Assembly (NCBI RefSeq): GCF_000381025.1
Contig: NZ_KB905817.1
Location: 418,389-482,388 of the forward strand
Length of the DNA: 64,000 nucleotides
Source: Streptomyces sulphureus DSM 40104
GTDB lineage: Bacteria; Actinomycetota; Actinomycetes; Streptomycetales; Streptomycetaceae
Direction: 5' to 3'
Below the pieces are notes generated by a model, which had not been told where the DNA came from, made no database searches, and worked only from the letters and a program-made list of their open reading frames with translations. The translations under genes and the position numbers were made by a program. Shown in pieces: positions 17,440 through 25,816 of the stretch (within the stretch, counting starts at the first letter, position 1; each line of letters begins with the position of its first letter).

Positions 17440-17527
17440 CAGCAGGAGCCGGGAGCTCTCGGCGCTGTTCGCCTCACACGCACATCCCGTGCCCGTAGCC
17501 CGGGCACCACAGACTCGCAGTACCCAA

Positions 17528-17554
17528 GGAGCCCCCGCCGGCGGCGGGGGCTCC
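17528..17554 (+). terminator. terminator of the cold-shock gene
   Basis: Perfect 12-bp inverted repeat (GGAGCCCCCGCC and its complement) with a 3-base loop, about 90 bases after the stop. Confidence 0.8.
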
Positions 17555-17577
17555 TGCCTGTGCGCCCGCAGGCAGGA

Positions 17578-17608
17578 AGGGGGCGCGCCCTTCGCGGGCA
17601 CGCCCCCT
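17578..17608 (-). terminator. terminator of the rpiB-like operon
   Basis: Inverted repeat AGGGGGCG...CGCCCCCT extended by GCCC/GGGC, loop TTCGC, lying 15 bases beyond the minus-strand stop at 17624. Probably ends the minus-strand sugar operon and may act in both directions. Confidence 0.7.
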
Positions 17609-17623
17609 GCTGCGTCGGAGTGT

Positions 17624-18112
17624 TCAGCAGTTCTCGTAGCCGGAGATCGCGGCGACCTTCTCCGCCGACGCCGAGCTCTCGTCGAAGCGCAGCCCCAGCC
17701 ACTCGGCGGCGAGCGCCCGCGCAAGCTCCAGCCCTATGACGCGCTCGCCGAAGCAGAGCACCTGCGCGTTGTTGCTGAGGACCGAGCGCTGCACCGAGTA
17801 GACGTCGTGCGCGGTGACGGCGCGGACGCCTGGCACCTTGTTGGCGCTGATCGCGACGCCGAGCCCGGTGCCGCAGACGAGCAGCGCCCGGTCGGCCCGG
17901 CCGTCGGCGACCCGCCGCGCCGCCTCGACCGCGACGTGCGGGTAGGCGGTGTGCTCGTCGGCGCCGACACCGACGTCGACGACCTCGGCGACCCGCGGGT
18001 CCGCCTGGAGGTCCTGCTTGAGGGCCTCCTTGTAGGTGAGCCCCGCGTCGTCCGAACCGACGACGATGCGGAAAGGCTTCTCCACCGCGGAGTTGGCGGT
18101 TTCGGTGCTCAT
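17624..18112 (-). CDS. RpiB/LacAB-type sugar-phosphate isomerase
   Basis: 162 residues, RpiB family: VVGSDDAGLTYKEALK at the start, DVGVGADEHTAYPHVA, the catalytic Cys region LLVCGTGLGVAISANK and SNNAQVLCFGERVIG. These enzymes interconvert aldose and ketose phosphates (ribose-5-P, allose-6-P, erythrulose-4-P). Next to a DhaK-type kinase it is most like the tetrulose-phosphate isomerases (EryI, DerI or LerI type) of mycobacterial tetritol pathways. Ribose-5-P isomerase remains possible. ATG preceded by GGAGGAAGAG. Last gene of the minus-strand operon. Confidence 0.85.
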   Translation of the reverse strand: MSTETANSAVEKPFRIVVGSDDAGLTYKEALKQDLQADPRVAEVVDVGVGADEHTAYPHVAVEAARRVADGRADRALLVCGTGLGVAISANKVPGVRAVTAHDVYSVQRSVLSNNAQVLCFGERVIGLELARALAAEWLGLRFDESSASAEKVAAISGYENC

Positions 18113-18162
18113 CTCTTCCTCCGGGGAGCGTGGTGGTGCGGGTGTTGCGGTCGGTGCGGCCG

Positions 18163-19893
18163 TCAGGCGAGGCACTGCGCGACGGCGCCGAGGACCATGC
18201 CGAGCGAGGTGGCGCCCGGGTCGGGCGTGCCGACGCTGCGCTCGGCGAGCGGACGGGCCCTGCCGAGGCGGGGCTTGAGCTCCGCCGTCGCTTCCGCTGC
18301 CTTCCGCGCGGTCTCGACGGCCTCCCCGTACGCCTCGCCCGCCGGCCGACCTGCCTCGACGGCGCTGGTGAACGCCGTCACGAACGGGTGGAGTGCGTCG
18401 ATCATGGTCTTGTCGCCCGGCTCCGCCTTGCCGAGCCGGGCCACGGCCGCGTGCGCGGCCTCCGCGCCCTTGGCCAACTCGGTTGCCTCGGGCGCCCGTT
18501 CGGCGGGCAGCGCGGCGCCGAAGGCACGGAGCCCGACGCCCCAGAGCGCGCCCGAGGTGCCGCCGGCCTCCGCCGCCCAGGCGTCGCCCGCGGCGGCGAA
18601 GAGCGGCGCGGCGGCGGCGCCCTGCGCCTGCGCCTGCTCGGCGGCGGCGAGGGCCGCGTCGACGCCCTTGCACATGCCGCGCCCGTGGTCGCCGTCACCG
18701 GCGACCGCGTCGAGGCGGCCGAGCGCCTCCTCCTCGCGGTGGAGCAGCTCGTGCGCCGCACGCAGCGCTGCGACGGCGCGCTCCGCCGTCCGCACGCCGT
18801 CGCCCTCCGCCTGCGCGACCGGCGCCGATTCGACCGCCCCGCCCGCGTACGCACCGGTGGCGGGCGCCGCGACGGCGCTGCGCTCACCGGAGCCGGTGAG
18901 CGCGCCGCGGCGGAACGAGGGGGTGTCGGTCGGCGCGAGCCAGTACCGCTCCAACTCCTCGTCGAGCCAGGTGACGGTGAGCGAGCAGCCGGCCATGTCG
19001 AGGCTGGTGACGAGCTCGCCCACCTCGGGGCGGACGAGTTCGAGTCCGGCCTCGTCGAGGAGGCGCGAGAGCGTGCCCCAAAGGACGTACAGCTCCTCGT
19101 ACTTGGTGGAGCCGAGGCCGTTGAGGAGCACGGCGACGCGGTTGCCCGCGTCGGCCGGGCGCTCGTCGAGGACGCCCTCGGCGAGGGTGCGGGCGAGGTC
19201 CTCGGCCGTCGAGAGGTCGGACTCGCTGACGCCCGGCTCGCCGTGGATGCCGAGGCCGAGGCCGAGCTTGCCCGCGGGGACGGTGAAGAGCGGCTCGCTC
19301 TGGCCCGGCAGGGTGCAGCCGTCGAAGGCGACACCGAGGGTGCGGGTGCGCGCGTTGGTGCGCTCGGCGACGGCGACCACCTCGTCGAGCGGGGCGCCCT
19401 CCTCGGCCGCTGCCGACGCCGTCTTGTAGACGACGAACCCGCCGGCGATCCCGCGCCGCCTGCTCGGGTCGTCCTTGGGCGCCGAGGCGATGTCGTCGGT
19501 GACGGCGAAGGTGGACGCCGGTATCCCCTCGGACGCGAGGCGCTCGGCGGCCTGCCCGAAGTTCATGACGTCCCCTGCGTAGTTGCCGAAGAGGAAGAGG
19601 ACGCCCGCACCGCTCTCCGCTTCACGGCCGACGGAGTGCGCCTGCGCCGCGGACGGGGAGGTGAAGACGTTGCCGATCACCGAGCCGTCGGCGAAGCCGG
19701 GACCCACCACGCCGCAGAACGCCGGGTAGTGTCCCGAGCCGCCGCCGGTGAGGACGGCGACCTTCGGCTTCGCCGGGCGCTCGGCGCGGACGACGCCGCC
19801 GTGCACGGCGCGTACGTGCGCGGAGTGGGCCGCTGCGAAGCCGGCGACCATGTCGTCGGTGAAGCGGGCCGGGTCGTTGAACAGCCTGGTCAT
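18163..19893 (-). CDS. DhaK-DhaL fusion kinase (dihydroxyacetone/erythrulose kinase type)
   Basis: 576 residues. DhaK domain about 1-330: TGGGSGHYPAFCGVVG, and LGLGLGIHGEPG with the His that covalently holds the ketose carbonyl. DhaL domain about 365-575: AGDGDHGRGMCKGVDAAL with the Asp cluster that binds Mg-ATP. Such single-chain ATP-dependent enzymes phosphorylate dihydroxyacetone or the C4 ketose erythrulose. The RpiB-like isomerase next door favours a C4 substrate by analogy with DerK/LerK. The start is ATG at 19893, 12 bases after the FGGY gene; the isomerase follows after 50 bases. Confidence 0.88.
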   Translation of the reverse strand: MTRLFNDPARFTDDMVAGFAAAHSAHVRAVHGGVVRAERPAKPKVAVLTGGGSGHYPAFCGVVGPGFADGSVIGNVFTSPSAAQAHSVGREAESGAGVLFLFGNYAGDVMNFGQAAERLASEGIPASTFAVTDDIASAPKDDPSRRRGIAGGFVVYKTASAAAEEGAPLDEVVAVAERTNARTRTLGVAFDGCTLPGQSEPLFTVPAGKLGLGLGIHGEPGVSESDLSTAEDLARTLAEGVLDERPADAGNRVAVLLNGLGSTKYEELYVLWGTLSRLLDEAGLELVRPEVGELVTSLDMAGCSLTVTWLDEELERYWLAPTDTPSFRRGALTGSGERSAVAAPATGAYAGGAVESAPVAQAEGDGVRTAERAVAALRAAHELLHREEEALGRLDAVAGDGDHGRGMCKGVDAALAAAEQAQAQGAAAAPLFAAAGDAWAAEAGGTSGALWGVGLRAFGAALPAERAPEATELAKGAEAAHAAVARLGKAEPGDKTMIDALHPFVTAFTSAVEAGRPAGEAYGEAVETARKAAEATAELKPRLGRARPLAERSVGTPDPGATSLGMVLGAVAQCLA

Positions 19894-19905
19894 GTCGGGC
19901 TCCAG

Positions 19906-21375
19906 TTACCAGCTCTGGCGGGCGGTCTTGAGGGTGCTCAGGTAGGCGGCGTATCCCCGCTCGTACTCCTCCGCGGCCTGCGGATCGGCCCGCACGGTAC
20001 GGCGGTCGGCGTGCCACTCGGCCGGGTCGACCGGGCGGCCGAGCGCCTCCCAGGCCACCTGCGCGGCGCCGCGTATCCCGACGGCGTCGTCGCGTACGTG
20101 CACGTCGCGGCCGAGGACGCCGGCGAAGATGCGGTCCCACTCGCCGGAGCGGGTCCCGCCTCCGCAGGCGGTGACGGAGCCGTCGAAGCCGAGCGTCTCC
20201 AGGCAGTGCCGCGCCGAGTAGGCGACGGACTCGCAGAGGGCACGGACGAGGTCGGCACGGGTGGTGAGCGGGGAGAGCCCGTCGAACCTGCCGCGTGCGT
20301 TGGCGTCGACGAAGGGTGCGCGCTCGCCGCTGGTCGAGATGAAGGGCAGCGCGGTGACGCCGCCCGCGCCGACGGGCGACTGCGCGAGGAGCGCGTCGAT
20401 CTCCTCGACGCGGAGGCCGAGCATCTTCAGCAGCCAGTCGAGCCCGGCGGTGCCGATCATCGCCGGCATCACCTTGAGGTACCGGCCCTCGTACGGGGTG
20501 GCGAGCAGCATGCCCGCCGGCTCGTCCTCGCCCGCCGGGGTCGGGTCGTCGCTGAGCACCTGGCTGGCGAGCGTGGTGCCGATGATGAGGTTGCCCTCGC
20601 CCGGCTCGCTGAGCCCGGAGCCGAATCCGCACGCCGGGATGTCGAACGGGCCCGCGCTGACGGGGAGTCCGGACGGCAGCCCCAGCTCGGCCGCGACCTC
20701 GGGGAGCAGGGGGAAGAGCGTGCCGGGGGGCGCCGGCTCGGCGAGGAGCCGGCGGTGCGCGGTGAGCCCCGTCAGCTCCAGCGCACGCTCGTCGTAGGTG
20801 CGCGCGGCGACGTCGAGGAAGGGCTGCGACGCCTCGGAGGCGTCGACCGTGATCCGTCCGGTGAACCGGTGGACGATCGAGTCGACGCAGTACCCGGCGA
20901 CCGCCGCGCGCTCCAGGCGCTCCGGCTCGTGCTTCGCGAGGTGGGCGAGGAGGGGCGCGGCGGAGCCGGGGAAGAGCCCGGCTCCGGTGCGCCTGTGGAC
21001 CTCGGCCGCGACGCCGTCGGCCGTCCACCGCTCCAGGATCTCGGCGGCGCGGCCGTCCATCCAGGAGAGCACCCGGCCGACGGGCCTGCTCTCGGCGTCC
21101 CTGAGCCAGAGGCCGTCGCCCTGTCCGGTGAGGGCGAGGGCCTCTATCGGCTCTTCCGGGTTGCCGACGCGCTGCCGCATCTCATCGGCGTCGGCGACGG
21201 CGGCCTTGACGACCGTGACGACCGTACCGACCACCTCGTCGAGATCCTGCTCGACGCGGTTGCCCGGCAGGGTGTAGACGGTGCTGCGCGCCTCGTGCGC
21301 GGGCGAGGTGCGCCCGTCGCGCGAGATGAGCTGTGCCTTGGTCACCGAGGTACCGACGTCGACGCCGATGATCAT
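19906..21375 (-). CDS. FGGY-family carbohydrate kinase (erythritol kinase-like)
   Basis: 489 residues. First FGGY domain: GVDVGTSVTKAQLIS, TGQGDGLWLRD and SWMDGRAAEIL. Second domain: AGPFDIPACGFGSG, IIGTTLASQVLSDD, and the ATP-site motif TACGGGTRSGEWDRIFA with VGIRGAAQVA. The TGQGDG...W(M/L)DGRA pattern is the one I associate with EryA-type erythritol kinases rather than xylulokinases, but the substrate is inferred. It overlaps the upstream dehydrogenase gene by 4 bases. Confidence 0.88.
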   Translation of the reverse strand: MIIGVDVGTSVTKAQLISRDGRTSPAHEARSTVYTLPGNRVEQDLDEVVGTVVTVVKAAVADADEMRQRVGNPEEPIEALALTGQGDGLWLRDAESRPVGRVLSWMDGRAAEILERWTADGVAAEVHRRTGAGLFPGSAAPLLAHLAKHEPERLERAAVAGYCVDSIVHRFTGRITVDASEASQPFLDVAARTYDERALELTGLTAHRRLLAEPAPPGTLFPLLPEVAAELGLPSGLPVSAGPFDIPACGFGSGLSEPGEGNLIIGTTLASQVLSDDPTPAGEDEPAGMLLATPYEGRYLKVMPAMIGTAGLDWLLKMLGLRVEEIDALLAQSPVGAGGVTALPFISTSGERAPFVDANARGRFDGLSPLTTRADLVRALCESVAYSARHCLETLGFDGSVTACGGGTRSGEWDRIFAGVLGRDVHVRDDAVGIRGAAQVAWEALGRPVDPAEWHADRRTVRADPQAAEEYERGYAAYLSTLKTARQSW

Positions 21376-22424
21376 GAGGAGGAACCTCCGGGGAGCACTT
21401 CGGGGTTGGCGACGAAGCGCAGCGGTTCACCGCGCAGGAAACGGGCGGCCTCGCCGGCCGTCACGGCGGCGGCGCGGTGCGCGGTCTGGCGGGTGGCGCC
21501 GGCCAGGTGCGGGGTGGTGATGACGTTCGGGGCCTGGTGCAACGGCCAGTCGGCCGGCGGGGGTTCGATGTCGTAGACGTCGAGCGCCAGGGCGCCGAGG
21601 CGGCCCGACTTCAGCAGCTCGGGCAGCGGCGCGTAGTCGAGGAGGTCGCCGCGCGCGGAGTTGACGAGGACGGCGCCCTCGGGGAGGAGCGCGAGGTTCT
21701 CGCCGTTGAGCAGGTGCCTGGTCTCGGGGGTGGCCCGGGCGTGGAGGCTCACGACGGAGCTGCGGCGCAGCAGGTCGTCGAGGGCGGTGAGCTCGACGCC
21801 GTCGGCCGCGGCCTTGTCCTTGTCCGCGTAGGGGTCGTGGACGAGGACCCGTGCGCCGAAGGCGCGCAGCACCCGCGCGACGATCGAGCCGATCGCGCCG
21901 TAGCCGACGAGGCCGACGGTGGAGCCGTCGAGCTCGATGCCGGCGTTCTCGTACCTGTAGTAGTCGCCGCGCCAGGTGCCCTTCTTCAACTCGCCGTCGG
22001 AGACGGGGATGCGGCGCATCGCGGCGAGCATCAGGCCGATGGCGAACTCGGCGGCGGCAGCGGCGTTCCGGCCCGGCGTGAAGGTGACGGGGATGCCCGC
22101 CTCGGTCGCGGCGGCGACGTCGACGTTGACCGGGCCGCCGCGCGCGACAGAGATCAGCTTCAGGTGCGGGGACTTCTTGATGACGTCGGCGGTGAACGGC
22201 GCCATCTGGATCAGCGCGATCTCGGAGTCGCCGAGCGCTTCGAGGAGTTGCTCCTCCGTGCCGCTCGCCTCCTTCACGCCGCCGACCGGGCCGAACGGCT
22301 CGACGGGCCAACCGGTGAGCTGGGTACGGAACTCCAGTTCCGCGCCGGGCGCCGCCTCGCGGAGCGCGTCGACGAAGAGCTGGGGGGTGATGAAGTGGTC
22401 ACCCGAGGCCAGGACGCGGGTCAT
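21372..22424 (-). CDS. D-isomer 2-hydroxyacid dehydrogenase family protein
   Basis: 350 residues, NAD-dependent. The nucleotide motif is GLVGYGAIGSIVARVL near 165. The catalytic triad is Arg in VNSARGDLLD, Glu in DVYDIEPPP and His in TTPHLAGAT. The family includes phosphoglycerate, glyoxylate/hydroxypyruvate and related reductases. It is the only redox enzyme in the cluster, so it presumably oxidises or reduces an intermediate of the pathway. Overlaps both neighbours by 4 bases (ATGA). Confidence 0.88.
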   Translation of the reverse strand: MTRVLASGDHFITPQLFVDALREAAPGAELEFRTQLTGWPVEPFGPVGGVKEASGTEEQLLEALGDSEIALIQMAPFTADVIKKSPHLKLISVARGGPVNVDVAAATEAGIPVTFTPGRNAAAAAEFAIGLMLAAMRRIPVSDGELKKGTWRGDYYRYENAGIELDGSTVGLVGYGAIGSIVARVLRAFGARVLVHDPYADKDKAAADGVELTALDDLLRRSSVVSLHARATPETRHLLNGENLALLPEGAVLVNSARGDLLDYAPLPELLKSGRLGALALDVYDIEPPPADWPLHQAPNVITTPHLAGATRQTAHRAAAVTAGEAARFLRGEPLRFVANPEVLPGGSSS

Positions 22425-23092
22425 GACCTGTCACCTTCCTTGAGCTGGGACAGCAGGTGGCGGCGGACGGAGTCGTGGTCCGAGGCCGCGAAGGAGGCGC
22501 CGGCGAGCGCGTCCTCGGCCGGCGGGTACTGCGGGTTGGGGATGGCGACGACGTGCATCCCGGCAGCGGCGGCGGCACGCAGGCCGTTGCTGGAGTCCTC
22601 GACGGCGCAGCAGTCGGCCGCGGGGACGCCGAGCTTCTCGGCAGCGGCGAGGTAGACGTCCGGGCTCGGCTTGCCGCGGGGGACCTCGGCGCTGGAGACC
22701 GTCGCCTTGAAGTGGTGGTCGATGCCGTGGTGGACGAGGACGGCGTCGATCAGCCTGCGGGGCGCGGAGGAGGCGAGCGCGATCGGGCCGAGCCCTGCCG
22801 CGTCGGTCACCATCTCCCGCGCGCCGTCGAGGAGTTCGATGCGCCCCTCCTCCAGGGCCGCGACCATGCCGTCCACGACGGCGCGCTCGGTGTCCTCCGG
22901 GGAGTCGCCCGCGCCGGCGAACTCGGTGAGGAAGGTCGCCCACTCCGGGGCGCTCATCCCCTGGCAGCTCTTGGTCTGCTCCGCGCCCCACCGGGCACCG
23001 CGCTCGGCGGCGAAGGCCGCCCAGCCCTCCTCCCAGAGGTGCTCGCTCTCGACGAGCACTCCGTCCATGTCAAACACCACTGCTTCGGCCAC
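22421..23092 (-). CDS. HAD-superfamily phosphatase/phosphoglucomutase-like hydrolase
   Basis: 223 residues, subfamily IA. The nucleophile motif is FDMDGVLVES at the N-terminus, followed by a helical cap, motif II as ALASSAPRRLIDAVL, motif III Lys in PRGKPSPDVYLAAAEKLG, and acidic motif IV CCAVEDSSNG. The Asp two residues after the nucleophile supports phosphatase or mutase chemistry, similar to beta-phosphoglucomutase and 2-deoxyglucose-6-phosphatase types. First gene of the minus-strand sugar operon, divergent from the DeoR regulator. Confidence 0.85.
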   Translation of the reverse strand: MAEAVVFDMDGVLVESEHLWEEGWAAFAAERGARWGAEQTKSCQGMSAPEWATFLTEFAGAGDSPEDTERAVVDGMVAALEEGRIELLDGAREMVTDAAGLGPIALASSAPRRLIDAVLVHHGIDHHFKATVSSAEVPRGKPSPDVYLAAAEKLGVPAADCCAVEDSSNGLRAAAAAGMHVVAIPNPQYPPAEDALAGASFAASDHDSVRRHLLSQLKEGDRS

Positions 23093-23126
23093 GGCCGGTA
23101 CTCCTTAACGTCGCGGTATCAGTAAA

Positions 23127-23151
23127 TTAACACTGGTTCTGTTATCTGTCA
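23127..23151. promoter_or_regulatory. candidate DeoR operator upstream of the HAD-led operon
   Basis: AT-rich island in GC-rich DNA. TTAACACTGGTTCTGTTA contains the inverted repeat TAACA...TGTTA, followed directly by TCTGTCA, a near copy of TCTGTTA. The same half-site words occur in the second control region at 24102. It lies 35-60 bases upstream of the HAD gene start on the minus strand. Confidence 0.6.
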
Positions 23152-23319
23152 CCGCTTGACTGGTACAGCTTGTGTGTGCTTTGTGAACCGTGATGCGGTG
23201 CGCCACCGGGCACACCGCACAGGCCGACCGCCAATTCGTCACCGTCACACGGCAGTACGCCGCGACGCGGACGTCAACACCGCGGACGGCAGCCGATCGA
23301 CACCAGGCAGGATGGTCAC

Positions 23320-24105
23320 ATGACGCCCCAGCCCGCACGCGCCACGCGCCAGAAGCGACAGCAGACCATCGTCGACTACGTGTTGGAGCACGGGGACGCC
23401 ACGGTGGCGGAGCTCACCGAGCTCACAGGCGTCAGCGTGATGACCGTCCACCGGGACATCACGGAGCTCTCGGACCGCGGGATACTGCGCAAGTACCACG
23501 GCGGCGTCTCGGCCCAGCCGTCCACCGTCTTCGAGTCCAGCTCGGACTTCCGCCTGCACACCCACACCGCGGACAAGCGGGCGCTCGCCGAAGCGGCGCT
23601 CGACTTCCTCTCCCCCGGCATGTCCCTCATGCTCGACGACTCCACCACGGCGCTGGCGCTCGCCGCCAGACTCCCCGAGGTGGGCCCGCTGACCGTCGTC
23701 ACCAACTACCGCCTGATCACGGAGGAGTTGCGCGGCTGCGAGGACATCCGGTTGATCAGCGTCGGCGGCGAGTACTCGCGCACGCACGACTCCTGGCTCG
23801 GGCTCTCGGCCCAGGAGATGATCGAGAGCTTCTCCGTCGACGTCACGCTCGTCTCCACGTCGGCGATGACCGCCACCATGACCTACCACCAGGAGCAGGA
23901 GATAGTGGCGATCAAGCGCGCGATGCGGGAGGCGGCGTCGACGGGCGTGCTGCTGATGGACGGCAGCAAGGTCGGGCGCAACGCGCTCCACCGCCTCGAC
24001 CGGGTCGACAGCTTCGACCACGTGGTCCTCACCGGGCCCGTCGACAAGGACCTCCTCGCCGAGATGCGACAGCTCACCGATGTGCGCGTCACCGAGGTCG
24101 CTTAA
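23320..24105 (+). CDS. DeoR-family transcriptional regulator
   Basis: 261 residues. N-terminal DeoR helix-turn-helix: RQQTIVDYVLEHGDATVAEL, VSVMTVHRDITELSDRGIL and KYHGGVSA. The C-terminal DeoRC effector domain includes LMLDDSTTALALAARLP, LTVVTNYRLI and VLLMDGSKVGRNALHRL, similar to sugar-phosphate sensing folds. It lies between, and divergent from, the kinase operon and just ahead of the permease, so it probably represses both until a phosphorylated sugar intermediate appears. The stop is TAA, rare in this genome, and overlaps an operator-like repeat. Confidence 0.92.
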   Translation: MTPQPARATRQKRQQTIVDYVLEHGDATVAELTELTGVSVMTVHRDITELSDRGILRKYHGGVSAQPSTVFESSSDFRLHTHTADKRALAEAALDFLSPGMSLMLDDSTTALALAARLPEVGPLTVVTNYRLITEELRGCEDIRLISVGGEYSRTHDSWLGLSAQEMIESFSVDVTLVSTSAMTATMTYHQEQEIVAIKRAMREAASTGVLLMDGSKVGRNALHRLDRVDSFDHVVLTGPVDKDLLAEMRQLTDVRVTEVA

Positions 24106-24131
24106 CAAAAGTTTCTGTGATTCTTAACAGA
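24102..24131. promoter_or_regulatory. candidate DeoR operator upstream of the permease
   Basis: TTAACA, then TTTCTGTGA, then TTCTTAACAGA. TCTGTGA and TAACAGA form an imperfect 7-4-7 inverted repeat, and TTAACA plus TTCTGT match the words at 23127. It begins at the DeoR stop codon and lies about 75 bases upstream of the permease start. Confidence 0.6.
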
Positions 24132-24207
24132 CCTCTTGATATTTGTGTCGGCCGGGTTGAGTATCTCCACTTGCAACAAGTGTTCACCTCAGAGTGGAGG
24201 AACCGCC

Positions 24208-25533
24208 ATGGCGGACACAGCCGCGGCGCCAGCCGGAGTGCTGGATCGGATAGGGATTCCCAAGCCCCTGCTGCTCGGCTACATCGGCGTTCTGCTGTTC
24301 ATGATCGGCGATGGTGTCGAGAGCGCGTTCATCGCTCCATACATGGCGGACCACGGCGCGGGCACCGACGTGAAGGCCGGCTACGTCATCACCGTCTACG
24401 GCATCGCCGTGATGCTCGCCTCCTGGTTCTCCGGGGCGCTCTCGGAGTCGTGGGGACCGCGGCGGGTGATGTGGATCGGCCTCGTCGTCTGGGTCGTCTT
24501 CGACGTGCTGTACCTGGTCTTCGCGCTCGGTACGCAGAACTACGCGCTGATGCTGGTCTTCTACGGCCTGCGCGGGTTCGGGTATCCGCTCTTCGCCTTC
24601 GGCTTCCTGGTGTGGATCACCGGCACCGCCGCCAAGGCGCGGCTCGGCACCGCCGTCGGCTGGTTCTACTTCGCGTTCACCGGCGGCCTGCCGACCCTCG
24701 GCGCCCTCTGGGCGAGCTGGATGATCCCGCCGATCGGTGAGTTCGGCACGCTGTGGACCGCGCTCGGGCTGATCGTCGTCGGTGGTCTCGTCGCGCTCGT
24801 CGGCGCCAAGGCGCGCGCCGGCGGTGACCGGGTCAGCGCCGCGGACGTCAGCACCAAGGACTCGCTGAAGAACAGCATCTCGATCGTGAAGACGCACCCG
24901 CGCATCGTCGTCGGCTGCCTCGTGCGCGTCATCAACACGGCGCCGCAGTTCGGCATGTTCGTCTTCCTGCCGACCGTCTTCACCAAGGACATCGGCTTCG
25001 AGCAGGGCGAGTGGCTCCAGCTCACGTCGATCATCTACGGCACCAACATCTTCTTCAACCTGATCTTCGGCGCCCTCTCCGACAAGATCGGCTGGCGCAC
25101 CACGATCGCCGGCTTCGGCGCCTTCGGCTGTGCCATCAGCGTCGGGCTGCTCTACTTCATCCCCGTCGCGCTCGGCCCCGACTACTACTGGGCGGCGATC
25201 ATCGTCGGCATGCTCTACGGCGCGACCCTCGCCGGCTTCGTGCCGATCTCGGCGCTGCTGCCGAGCATGGCGCCGGAGAACAAGGGCGGCTCGATGGCGC
25301 TCCTCAACCTCGGTGCGGGCGGCGCGACCTTCGTCGGCCCCGGCATCGCGAGCCTCTTCCTTCCCTGGTTCGGCTCGGCGGGCGTCACGATCGCCTTCGT
25401 GGTGCTGTACCTGATCGCGCTCGCGCTCACCTTCTTCCTGAAGCTTCCCGAGGAGCAGGGGAAGAGCGGGGGGCCGCTGCTCGACGAGCGTCCGGAGCCC
25501 CCGGCCGAAAAGGCGGCGGCGCCGGCGTCCTAG
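24208..25533 (+). CDS. MFS polyol permease (RbtT/DalT/CsbX-like)
   Basis: 441 residues with twelve predicted membrane helices. N-terminal features include MIGDGVESAFIAPYMAD in helix 1 and SGALSESWGPRRVMW, the MFS loop 2-3 motif. FYGLRGFGYPLFAFGFLVW and the loop FGALSDKIGWRTTIAG mid-protein follow the pattern of the ribitol/arabitol permease group. It would import a polyol by proton symport for the adjacent kinases. The ATG at 24208 follows GTGGAGGAACC. A strong hairpin follows 65 bases after the stop. Confidence 0.88.
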   Translation: MADTAAAPAGVLDRIGIPKPLLLGYIGVLLFMIGDGVESAFIAPYMADHGAGTDVKAGYVITVYGIAVMLASWFSGALSESWGPRRVMWIGLVVWVVFDVLYLVFALGTQNYALMLVFYGLRGFGYPLFAFGFLVWITGTAAKARLGTAVGWFYFAFTGGLPTLGALWASWMIPPIGEFGTLWTALGLIVVGGLVALVGAKARAGGDRVSAADVSTKDSLKNSISIVKTHPRIVVGCLVRVINTAPQFGMFVFLPTVFTKDIGFEQGEWLQLTSIIYGTNIFFNLIFGALSDKIGWRTTIAGFGAFGCAISVGLLYFIPVALGPDYYWAAIIVGMLYGATLAGFVPISALLPSMAPENKGGSMALLNLGAGGATFVGPGIASLFLPWFGSAGVTIAFVVLYLIALALTFFLKLPEEQGKSGGPLLDERPEPPAEKAAAPAS

Positions 25534-25597
25534 ACCGGTACCGCCGGGCCGCGCGGCGCCGCCTATCCCCCGGGCGGTGCGCACGGGCCCTCCCCCG

Positions 25598-25636
25598 ACG
25601 GGCGGGTGGCCGACCTGAGGTCGGCCACCCGCCCGT
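25598..25636 (+). terminator. terminator after the permease
   Basis: Perfect 19-bp inverted repeat (ACGGGCGGGTGGCCGACCT and its complement) around a single G, so the loop must open a few central pairs. Confidence 0.85.
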
Positions 25637-25678
25637 TCCGTGTGCGCGGGGCGCTCGTTGCGCTGCCGTGCGTTGAGG

Positions 25679-25698
25679 CTGACTGATGCGTCAGTCAG
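25679..25698. promoter_or_regulatory. palindromic operator upstream of the carnitine regulator
   Basis: CTGACTGATGCGTCAGTCAG: two perfect 8-base arms around a 4-base centre, the size usual for TetR-family operators. It lies 118 bases upstream of the XRE-TetR gene, so autoregulation of the operon is likely. Confidence 0.7.
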
Positions 25699-25816
25699 AG
25701 ACATGCGCAACAGCGGGGCGCCACACGGAATTTCATGGGTTCATTGTGGGGCGATACGGACAACTGCCGCGCATCGGTATTGCGGTTATCTCATCACGCC
25801 CGTACGGTGTCGAACC

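Noticed and set aside
18130..21576. 1148-codon plus-strand open frame
   Set aside because: Antisense shadow of the DhaK-type and FGGY kinase genes, whose motifs are unambiguous on the minus strand.
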